A stretch of DNA of 16,581 nt from Eubacterium sp. CAG:180 (GCA_000432435.1 HF993120.1:35820-52400); one strand, 5' to 3'; positions 7,003 through 15,156 are shown, counted from the stretch's first letter. Notes: generated from the sequence alone by a model not told the origin. Program-made: numbers and translations.

Positions 7003-7031
7003 ATTATATAATATTTCAACAATAATTGCAA
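7003..7031 (-). promoter_or_regulatory. Sigma-A promoter for the YhhN-family gene
   Basis: On the minus strand, TTGCAA (7031-7026), 17-base spacer, perfect TATAAT (7008-7003). The start codon is about 40 bases downstream. Confidence 0.7.
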
Positions 7032-7123
7032 TAGCTTAGGCTGTTTTTTTGTTAAATAAAAGACAATTTCCCGACAACGCTTTTAGTCTCGCCATCGTAC
7101 AGGACAAAAACCGCAATCTCTTT

Positions 7124-7201
7124 TTATCGCGAAGGCAATTCATTGTACATTGCCTCAAAAAGCGCGGTTTCCGAAATACGCTCCTTTGTATCTCCCGTCA
7201 T
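7124..7201 (-). pseudogene. Stub of a TetR-family regulator (25 codons)
   Basis: An ATG at 7201-7199 begins MTGDTKERISETALFEAMYN and stops at a TAA (7126-7124) after 25 residues. The first 14 residues read like the first helix of a TetR regulator (TKERI-x-ETAL), but the helix-turn-helix that should follow is absent. Reading through the TAA gives 23 more residues (KEIAVFVLYDGETK...) before the next stop at 7054-7052, without recognisable homology. The stub keeps a GGAAGTG ribosome site, a consensus promoter and an operator-like dyad, which is unusual for random sequence. The simplest reading is an internal deletion in an old TetR gene. A real small protein cannot be excluded. The rest of the 6962-7403 gap holds only the YhhN promoter and the rpsI terminator; I see nothing at 7245-7335. 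Confidence 0.45.
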
Positions 7202-7215
7202 AAATTCACTTCCAA

Positions 7216-7244
7216 ATAGTAGTAACAGTTCGGTTACCTGTCAA
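7216..7244 (-). promoter_or_regulatory. Promoter with TetR-type operator dyad
   Basis: On the minus strand, TTGACA (7244-7239), 17-base spacer, TACTAT (7221-7216). The spacer is almost filled by the dyad GTAAC (7222-7226) / GTTAC (7233-7237) around AGTTCG. An operator between -35 and -10 is the classical autorepression layout of TetR-family genes. The regulator that would bind is reduced to a stub, so either the operator is a relic or another TetR protein uses it. Confidence 0.6.
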
Positions 7245-7335
7245 GGCTTTTTTGGGGAAATTTTAAAACACAGCGACCCGAATGCAAAATCCTTTTTTCG
7301 GTCTATGCAAAGAAGCCGTTATGGTATCGCTATAT

Positions 7336-7370
7336 AAAAAAGCCACGGAAAACCGTTGATTTCCCATGGC
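7336..7370 (-). terminator. Intrinsic terminator of the rplM-rpsI operon
   Basis: Read on the minus strand, GCCATGGGAAA (7370-7360) pairs over 11 positions with TTTTCCGTGGC (7352-7342), including two G-U pairs, around a 7-base loop, and is followed by six T's (7341-7336). It lies 33 bases after the rpsI stop. Confidence 0.9.
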
Positions 7371-7403
7371 TTTTGAAGTATTTGATTGAAAAATCGTAAC
7401 CGA

Positions 7404-7802
7404 TTATCTCTTTGAGAACTGCGGTGCGCGACGAGCGCCTTTGAGACCGTATTTCTTTCTCTCTTTCATTCTCGGGTCACGAGTCAAGAAGCCGGCCTTC
7501 TTGAGTGCCGAACGAAGATTTTCGTCGTACTGAAGAAGAGCTCTTGAAAGACCGTGGCGAATTGCGCCTGCCTGGCCTGTTACACCGCCGCCCTGAACGT
7601 TGCAGACGATGTCGAATTTGTCAGCTGTGCCGGTGAGAGCGAGAGGCTGACGAACTATAAGTTTAAGTGTTTCAAGGCCGAAATAATCGTCGATATCACG
7701 ATTGTTTATCGTTATTTTGCCTGAGCCTGCATAAACGCGAACTCTTGCAACCGACTTCTTTCTTCTGCCTGTGCCGTAAAAATAAGGATTAGTCTCGTAC
7801 AT
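7404..7802 (-). CDS. rpsI: 30S ribosomal protein S9 (uS9)
   Basis: A complete S9 of 132 residues. It has the conserved N-terminal core YGTGRRKKSVARV and VQGGGVTGQAGAIRHGLSRAL in the middle. The strongly basic C-terminal tail ends KGARRAPQFSKR, whose final Lys-Arg reaches the P-site tRNA on the ribosome. The ATG follows AAAGGGAGG about 8 bases upstream. It lies 19 bases after rplM, the standard L13-S9 pairing in bacteria, and the operon terminator follows directly. Nothing is unusual. Confidence 0.98.
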   Translation of the reverse strand: MYETNPYFYGTGRRKKSVARVRVYAGSGKITINNRDIDDYFGLETLKLIVRQPLALTGTADKFDIVCNVQGGGVTGQAGAIRHGLSRALLQYDENLRSALKKAGFLTRDPRMKERKKYGLKGARRAPQFSKR

Positions 7803-7821
7803 TTATTTTTGCCTCCCTTTC

Positions 7822-8250
7822 TCAGAATTCTTTAACTTCGGGCTTCTGAGCCTCATGTGTGTGTTCGCCGTCTTTGAAGATACGAAGTCTTGTAAGCTGC
7901 TTTCTGCCGAGTGAGTTATCGGGAAGCATACCCTTAACTGCCTTTTTAAGAGCAAATTCGGGCTTTTCAGCCATAAGGGTCTTATACTGAATCTTCTTCA
8001 TGTTACCGATATAACCGGTGTGATGATAGTACATTTTCTTTTCAAGCTTGTTGCCTGTAAGAACTATTTTGCCGGCGTTGATTACGATTACGTGATCGCC
8101 GCAGTCAGCGTGAGGAGCAAATGTCGGCTTGTGCTTGCCGCGAAGAAGCGTAGCAGCCTCCGCAGCAACGGAACCGAGGGTTTTGCCGTCAGCATCAAGA
8201 ACATACCAGTTACGGCTGATGTCGGCAGCCTTAGGCATATAAGTTGACAT
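7822..8250 (-). CDS. rplM: 50S ribosomal protein L13 (uL13)
   Basis: A complete L13 of 142 residues, the standard length. It starts MSTYMPKAADISRNWYVLDA and carries GKTLGSVAAEAATLLRGKHK and the long helix-rich MKKIQYKTLMAEKPEFALKKAVKGMLPDNSLGRKQL segment in pieces typical of the family. L13 is an early assembly protein of the large subunit. The frame is open 18 codons further upstream, but the ATG at 8250 follows CGGAGG with a 9-base gap and matches the family start. A short out-of-frame ATG lies seven bases before it. The gene has its own promoter and leads rpsI. Confidence 0.98.
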   Translation of the reverse strand: MSTYMPKAADISRNWYVLDADGKTLGSVAAEAATLLRGKHKPTFAPHADCGDHVIVINAGKIVLTGNKLEKKMYYHHTGYIGNMKKIQYKTLMAEKPEFALKKAVKGMLPDNSLGRKQLTRLRIFKDGEHTHEAQKPEVKEF

Positions 8251-8294
8251 AAAACATAACCTCCGAATAATTATTTCTTTTTTATTGCCCGAAT

Positions 8295-8323
8295 ATATTA
8301 TCACGAAGAAACGATTTCGTCAA
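8295..8323 (-). promoter_or_regulatory. Sigma-A promoter for rplM-rpsI
   Basis: On the minus strand, TTGACG (8323-8318), 17-base spacer, TAATAT (8300-8295), giving a leader of about 38 bases. I cannot make out an L13 autoregulatory leader fold in so short a leader. The promoter lies only 35 bases after the glycerate kinase stop, with no terminator between, so readthrough from the upstream operon is also likely. Confidence 0.65.
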
Positions 8324-8357
8324 CACCGTTTTTTCAATATTTTAACGATTATATGAT

Positions 8358-9530
8358 TTATCTCTCGTTTTCTCGCATTTTCTCTTGTTTTCTGCTATAT
8401 TGCTTATTTATTATTTTTGAGTCTTTGCCTATCGCAAAAGCTCTTTCGGACAAAAGCGAGGCGGCGTTTTTCATACAATGCTCAAGGCTTATACCGTTTT
8501 CCTTTATTTTATGTATTTCGCATACTCCGAGTTCCTCGGCGGAAATATCGTTTTCGACGTCGCCGCTCAAAAGGATACACGGAACACCGAATTTTTCGGC
8601 TATGTCCGAGACCCTCTTAGGAAGCTTGCCGAATAGGGTTTGCCTGTCCGTCTTGCCCTCGCCTGTTATAACCGCATCGGAGCGACGTATTTTATCCTCA
8701 AGCGATGCAGCCCTTGCCAGCACATCAAATCCGCTTTGGAGCTCACAGTTCAAAAAGGCGGATAATCCACCGCCGATGCCGCCCGCAGCTCCGGCTCCCG
8801 GAAGATTTATAATCTTTTTGCCGGACGCTTTTTCAAAAATCTCTCCTATATTTCGTAAGCCGTCGTCCAAAAGCTCCACATCGTTCTTCGAGGCTCCCTT
8901 TTGCGGAGAAAAAACATAAGCCGCTCCGTTTTCTCCGCACAGAGGATTTGTGACGTCACACGCGAGAGTGAACTTTATATCCTTGAATCTTTCAAAATTC
9001 TCGGTTCGCCGTATTTTCTTAACTCGTATCATATTTTGACCGTCGGGCAAAACCTCGACGCCGTCCTCCGAAAAGAACCGCATACCGAGGGCATACAAAA
9101 TGCCCGTCCCCGCATCCGTGGTAGCACTGCCGCCGAGTCCGAGAATTATATGTTTTGCCCCATGCTCCGCAGCGTCGCAAATCAGTTCTCCGCTTCCCAA
9201 TGACGACACCTTCACGGCGTCGCGCTCGCTGCTCTTGAGAAGCGTCAGCCCGCTTGCCGAGGCTATATCAATTACAGCGGTACCGTCGGGCAAGACGGTG
9301 TATTCCGCCGTGATTTCACGAAGCAGAGGGTCGTGCACCGCCGCTTTTCGAAGCTGCCCTCCGAGTATATCGTAAAAACAGCGAGAGGTCCCCTCTCCGC
9401 CGTCGGCAAACGGCAGAGAAAGCACCTCAAAATTTTTGTTACACCGAAGAAGTCCGTCTTTAACCGCGGCGCAAGCATCCTTTGACGTAAGACTCCCTTT
9501 AAAAGAGTCGCAAACAACAGCTATCTTCAT
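8358..9530 (-). CDS. glxK: Glycerate kinase (GlxK/GarK family)
   Basis: The length, 390 residues, is slightly above the usual 370-380. Class I glycerate kinases phosphorylate D-glycerate with ATP to 2- or 3-phosphoglycerate, feeding serine/glyoxylate breakdown into glycolysis. Family features are D8-SFKGSLTS16 at the N-terminus, FADGGEGT (41-48), IDIASASGL (88-95), GLGGSATTDAGTG (131-143) and, near residue 295, ITGEGKTDRQTLFGK. The last 20 or so residues (after AFAIGKD) are a basic, polar tail encoded by a C/T-rich repetitive stretch, perhaps an extension after loss of an earlier stop. The ATG is only two bases after the mfd stop with a weak GGTG site inside mfd, so translation is probably coupled. 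Its place behind mfd has no obvious metabolic logic. Confidence 0.93.
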   Translation of the reverse strand: MKIAVVCDSFKGSLTSKDACAAVKDGLLRCNKNFEVLSLPFADGGEGTSRCFYDILGGQLRKAAVHDPLLREITAEYTVLPDGTAVIDIASASGLTLLKSSERDAVKVSSLGSGELICDAAEHGAKHIILGLGGSATTDAGTGILYALGMRFFSEDGVEVLPDGQNMIRVKKIRRTENFERFKDIKFTLACDVTNPLCGENGAAYVFSPQKGASKNDVELLDDGLRNIGEIFEKASGKKIINLPGAGAAGGIGGGLSAFLNCELQSGFDVLARAASLEDKIRRSDAVITGEGKTDRQTLFGKLPKRVSDIAEKFGVPCILLSGDVENDISAEELGVCEIHKIKENGISLEHCMKNAASLLSERAFAIGKDSKIINKQYSRKQEKMRENER

Positions 9531-9532
9531 AA

Positions 9533-12500
9533 TCAGAACACCATATATCCGAATATTTCCTTGAGCGTATCGAGCGGCGACTGACCATCGGCAATCTTTA
9601 CCGCGATGTGCTTTTTGCCGTAATCCATTATGGACACTCTGCCGCGCATCATGGAGGACAGGTTCAAAACCGTATTTGTATCTATATCGTTCACATAAAG
9701 GATAACGGAATTGCCCTTTTGCCCTATTTCGTATATACCCTTTGCGGCGGCGGTATTACGAAGAAGCGAAACATCGATAAGTCCCTGAACCGACTGCGGA
9801 ATTTCACCGAATCGGTCGCGAAGCTCATCCTTAACGTCCTCTGCATCTTCTGTATTTTTAATGTCCGCAATTCTGCGGTAAACCGCAAGCCTCTGAGGAA
9901 TGCTCTTGATGTAATTATCGGGAATGTGAGCGTCTATCTGCATATCTATGAGACACTCCTTCTTACGCGAAATCGGCTTTTCGCCCTTTTCCTCCTCCAC
10001 GGCTTCACCGAGAAGCTGCAAGTACATATCGTAGCCTACCGCCTCCATATGGCCATGCTGCTGCGCACCGAGGACGTTGCCCGCTCCGCGGATTTCAAGG
10101 TCACGCATGGCAATCTTAAAGCCGGAGCCGAATTCGGTATATTCCCTTATTGCCGAAAGTCGTCTGTTCGCTATTTCCGACAATTCCTTGCCGCGCTTAA
10201 ACGTGAAATATGCCGACGCTCTGCGTGTGCTTCTGCCGACTCGTCCGCGTATCTGATGAAGCTGTGCGAGTCCGAGCCTGTCGGCGTCCTCGATAATCAG
10301 CGTATTGCAATTCGGAACATCGACGCCCGTCTCGATGATGGTGGTGCAAACGAGTATGTCTATGTCGCCCTCAAGCAAGTCACGCCAGATTTCAGACAGC
10401 TCCTCCTCGCCCATTCGGCCGTGCGCCACGGCTATACGAGCCGACGGCATCATTTCCTTTATCTTAGCCGCCGTGCTTTCGATTGATTCGACACGGTTGT
10501 GGAGATAATATACCTGACCGCCTCTGCGAAGTTCCTTCTCCATGGCCTCGCAGAGAATTCCCATATCATGCTCTATAACATATGTCTGAACGGGGTATCT
10601 GTCCTGCGGAGCCTCCTCTATTACGGACATATCGCGTATGCCGGTCATAGCCATATTAAGCGTTCTCGGGATAGGCGTCGCCGACAAGGTCAAAACATCA
10701 ACCGTTGGGAACAGCTCCTTAAGCTTCTCCTTTTGAGCCACGCCGAAGCGCTGCTCCTCATCGACTATTAAAAGGCCGAGGTCCTTAAATTTTACATCTT
10801 TTGAAACAAGACGGTGCGTGCCTACGATTATGTCAAGCGAGCCTCGCTTCAAATTTTTAAGTATTTTCTCCTGCTCCTTAGGAGTTCTGAAGCGTGACAG
10901 CATCTCTATCTCGACAGGGAAACCGTCAAATCTTTTAAGTATGGTACGGTAATGCTGATACGCGAGAATTGTTGTGGGAACAAGTATTGCGCATTGCTTA
11001 CCGTCTGCCGCGCATTTAAAAGCCGCACGAAGCGCGACCTCGGTTTTTCCGAAGCCAACGTCGCCGCAGAGAAGTCTGTCCATGGGATAAGGCTTTTCCA
11101 TATCGCCCTTTATTTCATCGATTGCTCTGAGCTGATCGGACGTCTCGTCATATTCAAACCGCCGTTCGAAATCGCTCTGCATATCTATATCCGGAGAAAA
11201 TGCATAGCCGGGACTGTTTTGCCTTTTTGAATACAGGGCTATGAGCTGATCCGCCATATCCTTGACTGCGGCACGAACCTTATTTCTCGTTTTTTCCCAG
11301 TCCTTGCCGCCGATTTTATTCAGCTTTACTGTTCTGCCGTCGTCCTCGTGAGGGCCTATATATTTTGAGACAAGGTCAAGCTGCGTTACCGGGACATACA
11401 GAACGTCGCCCTTTGCATACTTGATTTTGATATAATCCTTGTTTATTTTGCCGACCTCAAGCTTATTGATGCCGTCAAACACGCCTATACCGTGGAGCGA
11501 ATGAACAACGTAATCGCCCTTTTTAAGCTCATCAAGCGAGTGGAGGCTCTGTCCCTTTTTAAACCCGCTCCTGCTTTTTCTTTTTTTGGACGCAACGGCG
11601 TTTCTGCCATAGGTAAAGGCATAAAATTTTTCGTGCGGATAGCCGAAGCCGCCCGAGAGCGCACCGGGCAAAACCGAAACTCTGCCACGCGGAAATTCGG
11701 CAGGCTCGAGCGGAAAATAAAGTGCCGGAACATCCTCGTTTTCGAGATCCTCAGCAAGGTTTTTTGCAGCCTTTTCCGTTCCTCCCATTACTACAACCGT
11801 CGAGTCCTTTTGAACAAGCGGAGACAAATCGTCCAAGAGTATGTCGAGCTTTCCGTTCCATACGGGAAGTGTTGACGCCGTAAACGTTACAAGGTCGCGT
11901 ACCGGTACGTCAAACGAACCGCGCGCAAAATCGTCGAGAAAAACAGTATCCTTTTTTTCATATTCGCGTGTAAGCTCCGGGAAGGTCATCGTAAACTCGT
12001 CGAGTCCGCGGCAAAGCTCGCCGTCCTCAAGGAGATATTTGATATCCTCGTTTTGGAGCTTTATTGCGGTATTTGCCTTTTCCTTGACTCCGGCACTCTC
12101 GCAAACAATAAGCAAAAGCGAATCGGCATAACTTAAAATTGTCGCATTCTCTTCGTAAGCGAGCGGAAGATACTTATCGGCAGAGCTTAAACTCACGCCG
12201 TTTTTGAGCCTGTCTATATCCTTTTGCAGCATTTCGCGAGCCTTTTTGGCTCCCTTACCCTTTACGGTATCATAAAATGCGGTAATCTTTTTCATTAAGT
12301 CGTCGCCGCCCGAAAAGACTATCTCGGTTGACGGCATAAGCGTCAGCTTATCAACATTGTCGGTTCTTCGCTGAGACATTATGTCGAAATGAGCCATGGT
12401 GTCAACGGTATCGCCCCAAAACTCTATTCTGACGGGATTTTGGTCGTCTGGCGAAAACAGGTCGAGTATTCCTCCGCGCACGGAAAACTGACCTACTCCC

Positions 12501-13000
12501 TCCACCATATCGGCTCTCGTATAGCCTGCGGAAAGAAGCACACTCGTTATGTCACCGAGCTTAATATCCTCGCCTCGCCTTATCGTAAGCGAATGTTTTT
12601 TTAAGTCCTCGGGCGGAATAGTCCTCTGAACCGCCGCCTCTGCGGAGCAAACCACTATATCGGCGGTGCCGTTTAAAATATTTGTGAGCGCATTTATACG
12701 GCGCTGCTCATATTCGTGGGAACGATTTTCCGCCGAGGTAAACGAAAAGTCCCTCGCCGGATACAGAAACGAATTCTTACCGAAAACACGCAAGTCCTCG
12801 CAAAGCTTCGTCGCAGCCGCTTCGTCGGGCATAATGACAAGAGCCCTGCGGCCTAAATTACCGCAGAGCGAATTTATAATATGAGCCTTATGGATTCCCG
12901 AAACGCCGAGAACTCCGACAGGCAGATTTTTGCTTTTTACCGCCTTTTCGAGCGTCTTATATTCGGGCGAGGTCTTTAAGACCTCAGCAAATGCTGACAT
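9533..13000 (-). CDS. mfd: Transcription-repair coupling factor Mfd
   Basis: Full-length Mfd, 1155 residues. This cytosolic ATP-driven DNA translocase pushes stalled RNA polymerase off DNA lesions and recruits UvrA. In order: UvrB-like domains (about 1-340), a linker domain, the CarD-like RNA polymerase interaction domain (KKGDYVVHSLHGIGVF, about 490-550), and the RecG-like translocase. The translocase has Walker A GDVGFGKTE (about 640-650), the DEEQ box VDEEQRFG (about 745), TLSATPIPRTL, and motif VI HQIRGRVGRS (about 918). The C-terminal TRCF domain, which keeps UvrA binding in check, closes the protein. All motifs look intact. AAGGAGC precedes the ATG by about 11 bases. It starts 17 bases after pth and is two bases upstream of the glycerate kinase gene. 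Confidence 0.98.
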   Translation of the reverse strand: MSAFAEVLKTSPEYKTLEKAVKSKNLPVGVLGVSGIHKAHIINSLCGNLGRRALVIMPDEAAATKLCEDLRVFGKNSFLYPARDFSFTSAENRSHEYEQRRINALTNILNGTADIVVCSAEAAVQRTIPPEDLKKHSLTIRRGEDIKLGDITSVLLSAGYTRADMVEGVGQFSVRGGILDLFSPDDQNPVRIEFWGDTVDTMAHFDIMSQRRTDNVDKLTLMPSTEIVFSGGDDLMKKITAFYDTVKGKGAKKAREMLQKDIDRLKNGVSLSSADKYLPLAYEENATILSYADSLLLIVCESAGVKEKANTAIKLQNEDIKYLLEDGELCRGLDEFTMTFPELTREYEKKDTVFLDDFARGSFDVPVRDLVTFTASTLPVWNGKLDILLDDLSPLVQKDSTVVVMGGTEKAAKNLAEDLENEDVPALYFPLEPAEFPRGRVSVLPGALSGGFGYPHEKFYAFTYGRNAVASKKRKSRSGFKKGQSLHSLDELKKGDYVVHSLHGIGVFDGINKLEVGKINKDYIKIKYAKGDVLYVPVTQLDLVSKYIGPHEDDGRTVKLNKIGGKDWEKTRNKVRAAVKDMADQLIALYSKRQNSPGYAFSPDIDMQSDFERRFEYDETSDQLRAIDEIKGDMEKPYPMDRLLCGDVGFGKTEVALRAAFKCAADGKQCAILVPTTILAYQHYRTILKRFDGFPVEIEMLSRFRTPKEQEKILKNLKRGSLDIIVGTHRLVSKDVKFKDLGLLIVDEEQRFGVAQKEKLKELFPTVDVLTLSATPIPRTLNMAMTGIRDMSVIEEAPQDRYPVQTYVIEHDMGILCEAMEKELRRGGQVYYLHNRVESIESTAAKIKEMMPSARIAVAHGRMGEEELSEIWRDLLEGDIDILVCTTIIETGVDVPNCNTLIIEDADRLGLAQLHQIRGRVGRSTRRASAYFTFKRGKELSEIANRRLSAIREYTEFGSGFKIAMRDLEIRGAGNVLGAQQHGHMEAVGYDMYLQLLGEAVEEEKGEKPISRKKECLIDMQIDAHIPDNYIKSIPQRLAVYRRIADIKNTEDAEDVKDELRDRFGEIPQSVQGLIDVSLLRNTAAAKGIYEIGQKGNSVILYVNDIDTNTVLNLSSMMRGRVSIMDYGKKHIAVKIADGQSPLDTLKEIFGYMVF

Positions 13001-13017
13001 ATTAAATTAAAGCTCCT

Positions 13018-13623
13018 TCAGGAATTATATTTGTTCATGGCTTCGTCTGTTTTGCCGTCCAGAATAAGCTCCACCGCACAGCAGGCATTATCAAGTGCCT
13101 TTTTAAGCTCCGGTGCCTCGTCCTTTTTGTACTCGGAGAGAACCCATGCGGCAAGGTCGTAATCGGGATGAGGCTTTTTGCCGCAGCCGATTTTGACTCT
13201 CGGAAAATTTTGGCTGCCTATACAGGATATTATACTCTTTATACCGTTATGACCGCCGTCTGAGCCCTTGCGGCGTATTCTCAGTCTGCCTACGTCAAGC
13301 GATATATCGTCAAAAATCACAATGATTTTTTCCGGAGGTATCTTATAAAAATCTGCCGCAGCCTTTACGGCCTCTCCGCTTAAATTCATATAGGTCTGCG
13401 GCTTCATTACAATGCAGCGGTGCGAGTTTATAACCGTATCGGCTATAACCGCCTTGAACTTGAGTTTATTTATTTTAAAACCGTGCTTTTCGGCAAGAAA
13501 GTCAACGCACAAAAACCCCGAATTATGACGTGTCAGGGTATATTTTTTCTCGGGGTTACCGAGCCCTGCCACTAAAAATTCGGGTGCGCCGACAGCTTCC
13601 GTTTTTTTGAATCTGCCTAACAT
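13018..13623 (-). CDS. pth: Peptidyl-tRNA hydrolase
   Basis: A 201-residue Pth, the esterase that frees tRNA from peptidyl-tRNAs that drop off ribosomes. Catalytic and binding residues are visible: N23 (GLGNPEKKY), H33 (TRHNSGF, the catalytic His equivalent to E. coli H20), N80 (MKPQTYMNLSG), D106 (IFDDISLD) and N126 (GSDGGHNGIKS). The N-terminus carries about 13 extra residues (MLGRFKKTEAVGA) before the usual start of the fold. The only ATG has an AAGGACAGG site upstream, so the extension seems real. It lies 18 bases after glmU and 17 before mfd. Confidence 0.97.
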   Translation of the reverse strand: MLGRFKKTEAVGAPEFLVAGLGNPEKKYTLTRHNSGFLCVDFLAEKHGFKINKLKFKAVIADTVINSHRCIVMKPQTYMNLSGEAVKAAADFYKIPPEKIIVIFDDISLDVGRLRIRRKGSDGGHNGIKSIISCIGSQNFPRVKIGCGKKPHPDYDLAAWVLSEYKKDEAPELKKALDNACCAVELILDGKTDEAMNKYNS

Positions 13624-13641
13624 TATTGTGTTTACCTGTCC

Positions 13642-14871
13642 TTATTTATCTTTTAGGCACCAGCCTATCTTATTGACCTGACGCGCTCTTGCTATACCGA
13701 GCGAATCGCCGGGAACGTCCTCTGTTATTGTGGAGCCTGCCGCGGTATATGCGCCGTCACCGACCGTCACGGGAGCTACAAGATTTGTGTTGCAGCCTAT
13801 AAACGCATCGTCGCCTATGGTGGTTCTGAATTTCGCCTTGCCTGTATAGTTGACCGTTACCGTTCCGCAGCCGAAGTTTACCCTCTTGCCCACGTCGCTG
13901 TCGCCGACATACGTAAGGTGCGAAACCTTTGTGCCTGTATCTATATTGGAATTTTTCACCTCGACGAAGTTGCCGAGATGCACCTTTTCGCCTATCACCG
14001 AATTGGGCCTTATGTGAACAAACGGACCTATATTTACGCCGCTCATTATCCTTGCGTCAAAGCTTTGAACGCTGTTTAAATACGCATCATCGCCGACAGT
14101 TGTATTGTGAAGAAGCGTATTGGGCCCTACGGTGCAGTTTTTGCCTATCGTTACGTTTCCGCGTAAAATCGTGCCGGGCAAAATAAGCGTACCCTCGCCG
14201 ATTTTTACGTTCGGGGAAATCATAACTCCGTCAAAGCACGGGATATTCACACCGCAGTCAAGCTGATGCTCTATCTCTCTTAAGCGAACAGTCTCGCTGA
14301 TTTCGTGAAGAGAGCACATATCATAGACGGCACTCGTTTCGCATCTGCAATCGGTTTGGAAACGTGTTTTTTTATCACAGGCGCGAAAAAGCTCCTCGGC
14401 TGAGCGCGATGCACCGTTTTTAATGAGTGTCATGAGTTTTTTCGAAGAGAACACATACGCTCCGGTAACGTCCTCACCATTAGGCTGTCTTGAAAAGACG
14501 GCGGCCGCCTCATTTCCCTCGTTCACGCAGAGAGAAAGCGCGTTTTTAAGAGAGCTGCCGCTCATAAGCGGTACATTTCCATAGAGAACATATACATAGT
14601 CAAATTCGTCTGCAAAGCCGTCGGCTGCAAGCAGAAAATCGCTGTCATTTTCGGCATTCGGCGATACAAACACCCGGCTGTCGCCCTTTATTGCTTCAAC
14701 ACCGGAGCTATCACTTTCAATTATAATTGCCGTTTTTTCCGCATCAGCCTTTTCGGCATACGACTTCACATACGAAATGAGCGGCAAAGACAAAGCCTCA
14801 CACATATAAATGGGTTTTTCGCGTTTTTTATTATCTGCGGCTATAATCAGCGCACCTGTTTTAAGAGCCAT
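13642..14871 (-). CDS. glmU: GlmU-like protein: intact acetyltransferase, degenerate uridylyltransferase domain
   Basis: The protein has 409 residues against about 456 for normal GlmU, which makes UDP-GlcNAc in two steps. The C-terminal left-handed beta-helix (about 210-390) keeps the acetyltransferase residues of E. coli GlmU: R288 (R333), K306 (K351), H318 (H363), Y321 (Y366), N332 (N377), N341-Y342 (N386-Y387) and K347 (K392). The N-terminal half still aligns as a nucleotidyltransferase fold (YVYVLYGNVPLM) but has lost its active site. The GxGTRM...PK loop is replaced by AADNKKREKP, the QLGTGHA segment is gone, D105 of GDVPL is N99, and N169 and N227 are missing. It should acetylate GlcN-1-P, but UTP transfer looks lost. 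The ATG at 14871 has GGGAG upstream. A TTG 22 codons earlier lies before the predicted transcription start. Confidence 0.88.
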   Translation of the reverse strand: MALKTGALIIAADNKKREKPIYMCEALSLPLISYVKSYAEKADAEKTAIIIESDSSGVEAIKGDSRVFVSPNAENDSDFLLAADGFADEFDYVYVLYGNVPLMSGSSLKNALSLCVNEGNEAAAVFSRQPNGEDVTGAYVFSSKKLMTLIKNGASRSAEELFRACDKKTRFQTDCRCETSAVYDMCSLHEISETVRLREIEHQLDCGVNIPCFDGVMISPNVKIGEGTLILPGTILRGNVTIGKNCTVGPNTLLHNTTVGDDAYLNSVQSFDARIMSGVNIGPFVHIRPNSVIGEKVHLGNFVEVKNSNIDTGTKVSHLTYVGDSDVGKRVNFGCGTVTVNYTGKAKFRTTIGDDAFIGCNTNLVAPVTVGDGAYTAAGSTITEDVPGDSLGIARARQVNKIGWCLKDK

Positions 14872-14941
14872 AAGAGCACTCTCCCAATATATTTTGTATT
14901 CTGCCGCCGTATCTGCCCGATACCTTTGCAGCAACAATATT

Positions 14942-14970
14942 ATTGTATCACAAAATGTCTTTTCTTACAA
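14942..14970 (-). promoter_or_regulatory. Promoter for the glmU-pth-mfd-glxK operon
   Basis: On the minus strand, TTGTAA (14970-14965), 17-base spacer ending TGA (extended -10), TACAAT (14947-14942). The predicted start near 14935 gives a leader of about 64 bases. I see no other promoter inside the operon, where gaps are 18, 17 and 2 bases. Confidence 0.7.
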
Positions 14971-15060
14971 TAAAAACATCCGCCTCATTGCACCAAGCAA
15001 ATCAACACTCCGGCCAGACTTGTTAGTTTTTACCAATATAAGCAGTTTAATTTTGTAGTG

Positions 15061-15107
15061 TTTTTTCGAAAAAAGCTCTTTTCTTTTTTTGTTTTCTCTG
15101 ATATATT
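15061..15107 (+). promoter_or_regulatory. AT-rich extended -10 promoter for the 40-residue peptide gene
   Basis: TGA-TATATT (15099-15107) is an extended -10 box, while the -35 position (15079-15084, TTTTCT) is poor. Upstream lie alternating A and T tracts, including the perfect palindrome TTTTTTCGAAAAAA (15061-15074) and T7 (15084-15090), which could act as an UP element or a regulator site. The predicted leader is about 45 bases. The region 14971-15060 shows nothing else. Confidence 0.55.
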
Positions 15108-15156
15108 ATACACAGGAAGGATCCTAAAACCAATTAAAAAAAAGGAGAGATAATCC

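Noticed and set aside
8251..8304. Upstream extension of rplM by 18 codons
   Set aside because: The added residues do not belong to L13, and the GGAGG site lies inside the extension, correctly placed for the ATG at 8250.
8353..8919. 188-codon plus-strand open frame opposite glycerate kinase
   Set aside because: Ser/Pro-rich antisense translation of a well-supported gene, with no start signals.
9608..10486. 292-codon plus-strand open frame
   Set aside because: It lies wholly inside mfd on the opposite strand, has no ribosome site, and its translation is low-quality. It is a shadow of the mfd frame.
14872..14937. Longer glmU start at a TTG (14937)
   Set aside because: It lies upstream of the transcription start predicted from the promoter at 14942-14970. 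The ATG at 14871 has its own GGGAG site.
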